From NCBI RefSeq assembly GCF_000143415.4, contig NW_003314379.1:65851-129850 (forward strand): DNA of 64,000 nucleotides. The letters run 5' to 3'. A program made the translations under genes and the position numbers. The notes beneath the pieces were generated by a model, which had not been told where the DNA came from, made no database searches, and saw only the letters and a program-made list of their open reading frames with translations. Below are positions 56,400 through 64,000 of this stretch, in pieces. Every line of letters starts with the position of its first letter. Position 1 is the first letter of the stretch. Source of the DNA: Selaginella moellendorffii (Eukaryota; Streptophyta; Lycopodiopsida; Selaginellales; Selaginellaceae).

Positions 56400-58843
56400 A
56401 TGAATTCGCTCGCTTGCGCTTGCTCGCTCGCTGCTCAGCAGCTAGCTCGCTAGCAACCTTCCAGATCGAAGGGATCGGCCGACCCGATCGGGCAGACCAA
56501 GAAGAAGCTCGATTCCTAGGGAAACTCTCTCCGCAAAGAAGAAGAGAAACGCTTCAAAGACCCATGAAGAACCCTAATGCTCCAAGCGCTAAATTTTATT
56601 TTAACCGCAAGGGAGGGATTTCCCGGGCGTGCGTGCGGCGGCGGCGGGAGGGCCGGCGAAACGGCCGGCCGCATGCGGACGGCGCGGCGGGCTAGACCTA
56701 AAATGGCGCTGGCGGATCGGACGACCAAGATTTGTTTCGTTGCGGCCGTCAATGGTCAAAGCCCGGCCGTCAGGCCGGCCACGGTGCAGTGCGGACAGTG
56801 ACGGGTGACGACCCGAGGTGGGACCGGACTGGCGTGACGGGCGGCGACGGGCAGATCCGGCATAATCGTGTGCTCGCGCCGCCGCGCCCGCCCTTCAATG
56901 CGCGGCGCCGTCCAGCCCGGCCGGTCCCACATGCATGGCGGTATTTTCTTTCATTCCTTTTCGCGTCTTTTGTTTAGTCGGAAAATAGTTTATCTTTTCT
57001 CCCATTTATGCCCCAGGCTGACATGGATGGCATTGGTCGGTGATGATGCATGTGGACTCGCAGACACGTGGCGTGCCCGGACTTATGGGCCCCATGCCCC
57101 ATGTCACACTCTATACGGCTACTCACCGGCTGCTTTTTCGCGCGTACCTTCATGGAATCATTCCGCCGCCCCCACCAGAGGTGCTGATGCCAGCATGACC
57201 ATGGCCACAAATCAGACATGTGACCACGCATGTCCGTACCAGATCCATGCCTTCTCGGAGAAGAGGTCTTGTCTGCCAGCATCCGTGGCGGCGCTGGCGG
57301 CAAAAGACCAATAGAGTAACCTAAATTTTTGGATTGAAAAGAGGGGACGGCATATGCCGCTACCCGTGAATCACGCCCTTGCAGAGTGCCGCCATCCGTA
57401 CACGCACAACGCCGGCGGTGCTGTTGTCACGCGCCAGGGGTGTATCTGTTTTACCCCTTGGTCACCGACATTACGGTCTTCACTTCACTCTTCAGCTTAC
57501 CTACACATTACCTCACGTAGAAACTCGAGAGCTTGGGAATGGAGGGTCCCATCCCATGGGTATGCCATGCCATATCATTTATCCCATGGCCGTCCACGGT
57601 CCATCCATGCATCCATTCTATCCCTCCCAGCCGTTTTCACCACTTTAAATTACCGTGTCCTCGGGCGTCCTCCTAAATTAATTTTCCCTCCCATGCAGCA
57701 GCAAGTATGGTAGAGGTTATGATTTTCTTTGTTGTTAATGTTCCCTTGTGCAGGTACCACACGCCCGAGGTTTACTCCTTAAAAACCCTTTAATCTCGGT
57801 AACGATACCCTTGATTATGAAACGGATTAAGCCTTTAGCCTTTGTTTAGAAAAACCACCCCGATCCCGCCATCGCCACTCAAACAAGGAAATGCCGGCAG
57901 TAGAGGGACCGGGCGTGCCGTTTGCCGGGAATCCCCCGGGTAGTGTGCAATGCATGTTGTCACAGCGCCGCCACCCACGCACTGGGGCGGTGGGGGCTGC
58001 AGCAGCAGGCAGGGCACAGCACTGTACTGCACACTGCATGACCACCGCCATCCACCTCCCTCCCCACCATAGATAGCTGAAAATCCCTGTCCAGTACTGT
58101 ATTATACACTTATATATGTGCTGGGCGTAGGGTAGAGCGTATAGCTCGCCAGACAGGGAGAGGCCTCGCGACGTCTGCCTAGGCTCTAAATACGTCTTGG
58201 TTAAAGTATGTATGAAGTATGAAGACGAGGGGCCCGGGTGATTTGCAGGCAATCATCATGTGGTGATGCATGCGGTTTGTATGTTTGACGGCCACCTACC
58301 TAGTGTACGGCCCCTGCGGTGGCCCCACGTGCCAACCATCTGTTTTTCGCGGCTCTTGCGCACCGCGCGGGAAGGTGTTACTGGGCTGCGCGCAGGATGA
58401 CCACACGGCTGCCGCCTGGCACAAGCGCACGGCAGCCACGTACGACAGCCTTTCAGGTGCCCACCCGGCCGCCGGCCGGGCTTGGCAGGCCGCGGTCAAA
58501 CGCGTGGAATCGACGGTTGGGATGCCTGCTGACATGGACAACAAGACTGGTGAAAAGACGGCGGGAGTGGCGGCCGCCGTACGGATGGCCGCCACGCGTC
58601 GCCATGCCTGTGAGCCGGCGTTCGTGGCCCAACGCCCGTGCGCCTGTCGGCGACCTGTCGGGGGAGAGGGAGTTTTTTCGATTCGATTTGATTAGGCCCC
58701 GCATTTTTTTGCCTTGTGACACATTTTTCTAAATTGTGATTGATGCACACCCTTACCATTATCCTTTTGTCTATATTTCTCGTCCAATAGAAGCCCGCAA
58801 ATTGGTAGTGTTTGGCGCAAAACGTTAAAAGTAGCCATGCCTT
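56400..58843. other. 2.4-kb gene-free, GC-rich region upstream of the ERF gene
   Basis: No protein fragment recognised on either strand. GC-rich with several short palindromic blocks (for example CCGGCCGTCAGGCCGGCC at about 56763). It is the longest non-transposon gap in this otherwise compact right half, so it may hold regulatory DNA or an unannotated non-coding RNA. Confidence 0.45.
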
Positions 58844-60418
58844 TCAGTGAGCGATGGAATTTGCGAGCAGCACATACGCGGACCCATGCCTGGAGTCGAG
58901 TCCAAGAGCACGACCTGCGACCTCGGCCCCATAACCAGCATAGCCAGATTGTTGGTAGGAACTTAGCAAGCATCTCCACTCGAGCGCATCGGGCTCAAAG
59001 GGCATGTTGAGGATGAGATCCCTGGCGTTATCCAGATGCCCGGCACGCGCAAACAAATCGATCATACAGCAAAAATGCCGCTTGTTTGGGACCAAACCAA
59101 AGTCCATGGCCATGGAACTGAAGCAGGCAACACCACGCTCCACATTTCCGCTGTAGCTTCTCGCAATCAAAGCGAGAGCGAAGCAGGACTGGTCGGGGAA
59201 AAACTCCGCCTTGATATGATCAAAGGTGTCCAGCGCTTCGAGTGTGTGCCCGGTTTGAGCATAAGCAGCAAGCATCACGCTCCACGATACCAAGCACCGC
59301 TCAGGCATGGATCCGAGAACAGCACTCGCAAGCTCAAGGTGTCCGTTTAGCGTCAGGGCTGACAAAAGAGTGTCCCAAGTTACTTGGTCCCGAGCGGGCA
59401 TTTCGTAAAACAAGGCCTTCACTTCCTTGACATGTCCATGTTGAGCATACGCTGCAAGCATCGAGTTCCACGACACAAGAGTTCTCTCTGGAATACTATT
59501 AAACATCACCTTGGCCTCTTCCACGCGGCCGCCAAGAGCATATCCCGAAAGCAACGCCTCCATGGACACAACATTCCTTTGTGGCATGCTGTTGAAAATG
59601 TCCTCGGCGAGCTCCAAATGCCCGTTTTGGGCATATGCCGAAAGCAAAGCCGTCCACGCTATGAGATTTCTCTCCGGCATGGCATCAAAGGTATCCCTTG
59701 CTTCGCGAACTCGGCCCTGTTGTGCATATGCAACAAGCATTGCAGTTAACGAGACGAGGTCTGCCTCTGGCATGTCTTCAAACACGCTCTCACAGCCTTG
59801 GATATTTCCTGCTTGCGTGTGGGCGTGAAGGAGAGCCGTCCAGGCCAGCAGATTCCGCTCGGGCATTCTATCAAACAGCTCTTGGGCTCTTTGAAGATGA
59901 TGGTGTCCACTCTGGGCATATGCGTCGAGCATCACAGTCAAGGCTATTAGATCCAGTTGTGGCATCGAATCAAACATCGCTTTTGCAGCATCAACTTGGC
60001 CATCTGATGCAAATTGTGCTGCCACTGTCGTCCACGATATAAGATCGTGTTCTGGCATTTGATCGAGCAAGCGCTTTGCTATGCAAAAATACCCAGCTGT
60101 GGCAAATGCTCTTATGATGGCTGTCCACGACACCAAATCCCACAGCGGCATTGAGTCGAACAGAGCTATGGACGCTTCGAGGTCGCCAGATCTGGAGAAC
60201 GCGCCGAGAAGGAGATTCCAAGATATAAGATTCTTCCAAGGCATCTGCTGAAAGACGGATCGAGCTTGAAGAGAATGCCCGTTCCTGGCATACACCGAAA
60301 TCATACAGTTCCATGACACAACGGAGTGGTGTGGCATTGAATCAAACACTCTCTTTGCTTCGTGGAGATTTCCATTTCGGACATGCTCCGAAAGAACACG
60401 GTTCCAGTCCTGGAGCAT
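58844..60418 (-). CDS. PLS-type pentatricopeptide repeat protein
   Basis: A single exon of 524 aa, starting at the ATG at 60418 (MLQDWN). Fourteen or so repeats of about 31 residues follow one another, with starts such as VVSWNCMISVYARNG, LISWNLLLGAFSRSG and LVSWTAIIRAFATAG. The C-terminal part (FALALIARSYSGNVERGVACF, MIDLFARAGHLDNARDLI, WRCLLSSYQQSG) matches the region before an E motif and stops soon after YVLLANS, much like the PPR gene at 20384-22369. No DYW domain. Probably an organelle RNA-binding protein. The start is only 48 bp downstream of the MAK16 stop on the same strand. Confidence 0.85.
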   Translation of the reverse strand: MLQDWNRVLSEHVRNGNLHEAKRVFDSMPHHSVVSWNCMISVYARNGHSLQARSVFQQMPWKNLISWNLLLGAFSRSGDLEASIALFDSMPLWDLVSWTAIIRAFATAGYFCIAKRLLDQMPEHDLISWTTVAAQFASDGQVDAAKAMFDSMPQLDLIALTVMLDAYAQSGHHHLQRAQELFDRMPERNLLAWTALLHAHTQAGNIQGCESVFEDMPEADLVSLTAMLVAYAQQGRVREARDTFDAMPERNLIAWTALLSAYAQNGHLELAEDIFNSMPQRNVVSMEALLSGYALGGRVEEAKVMFNSIPERTLVSWNSMLAAYAQHGHVKEVKALFYEMPARDQVTWDTLLSALTLNGHLELASAVLGSMPERCLVSWSVMLAAYAQTGHTLEALDTFDHIKAEFFPDQSCFALALIARSYSGNVERGVACFSSMAMDFGLVPNKRHFCCMIDLFARAGHLDNARDLILNMPFEPDALEWRCLLSSYQQSGYAGYGAEVAGRALGLDSRHGSAYVLLANSIAH

Positions 60419-60466
60419 TGGATCAAGCACACGATCACCATCGCCGTGAGAGCAACGACCACGTTT

Positions 60467-61781
60467 CTAGCTAAGAGCCATGACGGGTCTTTGCTGCTGC
60501 CCTTCTTCCTCGTACTCGACCTACAAAAAGGAGAGCGCGTGAGAAAATTCACCAAGGAAGAAGGAACCACGCACCTCAACTGTTGGCCGCCTCTTCTTCT
60601 TTGGAAGAAGAGCAGCCTCTTTACGCTTCCGCCTTCTATCGTCATCGTCATCGTCTTCCTCCTCCTCGTCACTGCCATCGCTGTCGTCTTGAGCGTCATC
60701 TCCATCGTTCTCGAGCATATTCATCGCTGTGAAGTCTTCGATATCATCCTCTTCTTCCAGCTCGTCATATCCTTCTACATACTCTGGCACGGGCTCTTCT
60801 TCTTCTTCCTGGAAAGAGAAAAGAAACGGAAAAACTTGGCAGTGAGCAATGTTTGTCTGGAATGTCAGCTACCTCTTCTTCTTCTTCCTCTTCTAGTTGC
60901 GTGTCATCGAGAACTTTGTTGTAGAGCTCGGTTGGGAAATTGTATATGTCACCGTAAGTACCACTTTGAAGCCTCTGGAGCAGTTCTTTCTCGATCGCCT
61001 GAAACAACGAGTGTTGTTCTAAGACATGGAAAGAAAACCAATGATCTCGTTGCAATTACCCTGTCAAGAACAGCCGCAACTTCAGCTTTGGCCTCCCTAC
61101 GGGCCTCCCTCTTGACTTGCTTTGCAGGCATCGTCACAAGCTTTTCACTGCAGTGAAAGAGCGCACGAAAAATCCGTAAGAGAAGAGATTGAGGAAACAA
61201 CTATACGAACTTGTTTTTCAAGGCGAGCCTGCGCATTCGGATCAAATACTGTGTCATTTTTGTGAGACGCTGCTTGTTTTTGTGTACCAAAAACTTCGGC
61301 CAATGTTGCTACAAGGAAAAACCATAGATTGAACCATGAGCAGAGTGCTAAAATCCATCTAAAACATACCAAATGCTTGTCAACGAGCTCCAGAGCTTTC
61401 GCATAGTTCTTCGGAAGCTTCAACCTTTCCCACAGCTTATTTGGAGTGTGTGCTCTCTCTATACTTTTCATATAGAGATACAAAACCCCTGAGAAAAAAC
61501 GAAAGAAAATAACTTGTTTTGAGAAGAAAGAAGAAAGAGCTTGCTTGCCTTCGTGCTCCCTGATTGTGGCATATCGACTGTTGGCAAGAGGACAGGAGCT
61601 GCGATTGCAAAGCCCCGTGACATTGTATTGATTCCGACAGAAACTCTGCGTCTGGGTCCTGCATTTCCGATCGATCGCAATTGAGAGAGAGATCCACCAG
61701 CGGCAATCGAGTCGCTTACTTGGCCCGGAAGCTACACTGGTTGTGATTGATCACCTGCCATATCACCTCGTCGTGCTGCAT
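60467..61781 (-). CDS. MAK16: MAK16 homologue, 60S ribosome biogenesis factor
   Basis: Eight exons: 61720-61781, 61549-61658, 61370-61488, 61211-61308, 61060-61147, 60873-60998, 60575-60808 and 60467-60520. The start [18 protein letters not shown], then [19 protein letters not shown] with its conserved Cys residues, [36 protein letters not shown] and TYGDIYNFP define MAK16. The C-terminal part is highly acidic, then basic (about the last 100 residues), as usual. MAK16 acts in the nucleolus in 27S pre-rRNA processing. Intron 2 (61489-61548) has a GC donor. It is divergent with the cytochrome b5 reductase gene, with AAACCCTAACCC between them. Confidence 0.92.
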
Positions 61782-62001
61782 CCTCGCTTCGCCTTAAACC
61801 CTAACCCGCCAGGGCGAGTTTAGGGTTTGTGCCGTACATATATGACCATGGGATGGATGGTACGGACGATCGGCTGAATGGTAGGCAAATCACGTGGGAA
61901 AATGGTCGGTAAGGTTTCCTGGCCGTCCGATTTGATCGACTGTGGAGAAGAAGAAGAACACACCCTTTCTGTGGGAGAGAGGACGAAGCGCGAGGAGGGA
62001 G
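61782..62001. promoter_or_regulatory. 220-bp divergent start region with two telo-boxes
   Basis: Contains AAACCCTAACCC at about 61796 and TTTAGGGTTT at about 61819, between the MAK16 and CBR ATGs. Confidence 0.5.
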
Positions 62002-63417
62002 ATGGGGAGCGCGGAGCTCGAGACGCCAATCTTTCCACTCAGCGCCTTCAATGTCAGCGTTGTCGTCGCCCTCCTCTCCATCGTCGCCGGCGCCTTGTTC
62101 TTGTTGATTTCCAGCCGCCGCTCCAAGAGTGAGTGATTCTTCCTCGGATTTCTTCACAGATCCGATGCGCAAGGCATTCTTGTCTCGAATCTGTGCGCGC
62201 TCGCGAGTTTAGGTCTGATCGAGGATTTTTCTTCCAGGGGCTTTGGATCCCGAGAAATGGATCGATTTCAAGCTGGTCAAGAGGGTCCAAGTTAGCCCCA
62301 ACGTTACCAAGTTTCGATTTGCATTGCAGACTCCAACCACGATTTTGGGACTTCCAATCGGCCAGCATATGATGTGCCGGTAAGAAAAATTCCATCCCTT
62401 CGCGATCCTTGCTCACGCATTGTGTTTTTCTTTGCTCGCTAGTGGTAAAGACCGAGATGGAGCTGATGTGATCAAGCCTTACACACCGACAACGCTGGAT
62501 TCGGATGTTGGTTACTTCGAACTCGTTGTCAAGGTGTGTTTCTCCTCACCAAACGAGCGAACGTTCCATGTCTCAAAAGAAACTTCTTGCAGATTTATTC
62601 TCTAGGACGAATGTCTTACCATTTTAGCGAGCTCAAAGAGGGTGACTACTTATCGTGCAAAGGACCCAAGGTGAAGTGAATTCCTTCCATAGCTTCCTTC
62701 TCAACAACAGGAATTTTGCAAACAGGGCCGCTTCACTTACAAGCCAAACAAATTCAGAGCTTTTGGTATGCTTGCTGGTGGTTCCGGCCTGACTCCAATG
62801 TACCAGGCAAGCCCTCACGTTTTCTAGCCTCAGATACGAGCATGAAATCATGTTTCTACATTTCAGGTGACTCGGGCCATTTTGGAGAACCCGGCTGACA
62901 AAACAAAGATCTTCCTCATCTATGGGAACGTGACATATGACGATATATTGCTCAAGGTGAGGTGCTTTTGTGCTTTCTTTCATCGCGCGCGGTCTTGTCA
63001 CTCTTGTCTTTTTTACAGGAAGAGCTCGACAGCATGGTAAAGAAATTCCCGGGCCGCTTTGGAGTGTACTACGTACTAAATGACGTGAGTTTCTCAGCTC
63101 CACACATCGCAAAATCTCTTTTTTCTCAGCTTAAGTGCAACTAACTTGTTCTTACTTTCTCTCGGTCCAGCCTCCGGCAGATTGGAGTGGTGGCGCAGGC
63201 TTTGTAACAGCGGACATGATCAAGACGTACTGCCCAGCTCCTGCCGATGATATCCAGGTACGTAGCACGAGAAGAATTCAAACGCTAGAAGCGATGACGA
63301 ACTCTATTTTCTTTCAACAAACAGATTTTGAGGTGTGGACCTCCTCCGATGAACAAAGCGATGGCCACACACTTGGATGCGCTCGGCTACTCTAAGGAGA
63401 TGCAATTCCAATTCTGA
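62002..63417 (+). CDS. CBR1: NADH-cytochrome b5 reductase
   Basis: Nine exons from ATG 62002: 62002-62128, 62238-62379, 62443-62533, 62593-62670, 62726-62806, 62867-62956, 63019-63084, 63171-63257 and 63325-63417. A hydrophobic N-terminal anchor ([17 protein letters not shown], about residues 17-33) precedes the FAD domain, with the RxYTPT-like motif KPYTPT and the GPKGRFTY segment. The NADH domain has [29 protein letters not shown] and CGPPPMNKA. The enzyme passes electrons from NADH to cytochrome b5 at the ER for lipid desaturation and related reactions. The fifth intron (62807-62866) uses a GC donor. The last intron ends just before ILRCGPPP. The gene appears complete. Confidence 0.93.
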
Positions 63418-63538
63418 AAAGGGACCAAGAGCACCTCTAATGATAAACAAAAACCATTTTTTTTGTGCTTCTCTCTCTCCCTTTCTCTCTCGATTAATAG
63501 GGCTATACACGAGAATGCAAAACCCAGAGCTTGGGTTT

Positions 63539-63968
63539 ATGGCGGCTTCCTCGCTCGCAACGCTGGCGAGGCCAAACGGTCTTGTAAGTAGAACAAATCT
63601 TAGTTTTGTGGATCCTGGAAGGGACTACCTAGGTGCTAGCCTGTGGTGCAAACAAAGAGGAGCTAGAAAATCCTTGCTAGTGTGCGCGGATGCCAAGAAG
63701 ATCGCGATTGGCGAGCAATCTCGACTGGCTCTACAAGCCGGGATTGACAAACTGGTGGACGCGGTTGGTGTCACACTGGGACCTCGAGGTTTGCTTTCTC
63801 TGTTGGAAGAGAACTTTTTTTTCATGTGGTTTTTCTACAGGGAGAAACGTTGTTCTCGATGAGAAGGACAAGGATATACCCAAAGTCATCAACGATGGAG
63901 TAACAATCGCAAAGATGATAGAACTTCTAGACCCAATGGAAAATGTTGGAGCTTCACTCATCAAAGAG
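63539..63968 (+). CDS. plastid chaperonin Cpn60 beta subunit (partial, runs off window)
   Basis: Two exons are visible, 63539-63788 and 63841-63968; the rest lies past the window end. The ATG at 63539 ([10 protein letters not shown]) is preferred over one at 63515 because it gives a typical plastid transit peptide, ending near VCADAKKI. The mature start then matches GroEL/Cpn60: [32 protein letters not shown], and [16 protein letters not shown]. The beta-type wording is based on the [13 protein letters not shown] start. It follows the CBR gene on the same strand by about 120 bp. Function: folding of stromal proteins, including Rubisco subunits. Confidence 0.9.
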
Positions 63969-64000
63969 GTCTGGCTTCTCTCTCTTCGTTTCTTCTAAAC

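Noticed and set aside
55527-56695. Plus-strand frames opposite the ERF gene
   Set aside because: Antisense shadows in His/Gln/Ser repeat regions; the AP2 domain and EAR motif are on the minus strand.

Overview
This window looks like nuclear DNA of a seed-free vascular plant, most likely a Selaginella-type lycophyte (inference). Most introns that can be delimited are only about 47 to 60 nt. There are large PLS-type PPR genes, plastid genes (KEA-type antiporter, Cpn60), a plant GT29 protein and an AP2/ERF repressor. There is also an intact SPEF2/CPC1 flagellar central-pair gene, which fits a plant with motile sperm. Several start codons are preceded by the telo-box AAACCCTA. A run of 291 Ns shows it is part of a scaffolded draft assembly.

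Layout. 1-4596: a Ty3/gypsy chromovirus on the minus strand, with two LTR copies, an assembly gap and a damaged pol. 4597-7600: AT-rich DNA with an old gypsy pol remnant and a long hairpin. 7629-9713: a Crinkler (CRN)-like P-loop NTPase/REase gene. 10643-13569: two tRNA-Gln-like relics, broken coding fragments of unknown family and a receptor-kinase remnant. 15004-30940: an inverted segmental duplication. Its left arm holds a KEA pseudogene and an intact F-box gene; its right arm holds an F-box pseudogene and the intact KEA gene. Between the arms lie TCF25 and a PPR gene, and inside the right arm an amaranthin-aerolysin fusion gene and an unknown gene. 31495-40627: a DUF1295 reductase-like gene, a dirigent gene and the SPEF2 gene. 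40430-47514: a second duplication, in direct orientation. The left copy keeps SPEF2 and a decayed GT29 piece; the right copy keeps a decayed SPEF2 tail and intact GT29. A gypsy remnant and a 0.6-kb foldback lie between. 47602-64000: cupin-like, AMMECR1, SET/TPR, MnmA-type thiouridylase, ERF repressor, PPR, MAK16, NADH-cytochrome b5 reductase and the start of plastid Cpn60-beta.

These are independent housekeeping and lineage genes rather than one pathway. Several are arranged head to head with 48 to 220 bp between start codons (TCF25/PPR, small ORF/KEA, SET/MnmA, MAK16/CBR), so shared bidirectional promoters are likely. The most unusual points are two intron-like, frame-restoring GT-AG segments inside the chromovirus integrase, the CRN-like gene, and two separate duplications in which each copy has kept one gene and lost the other.
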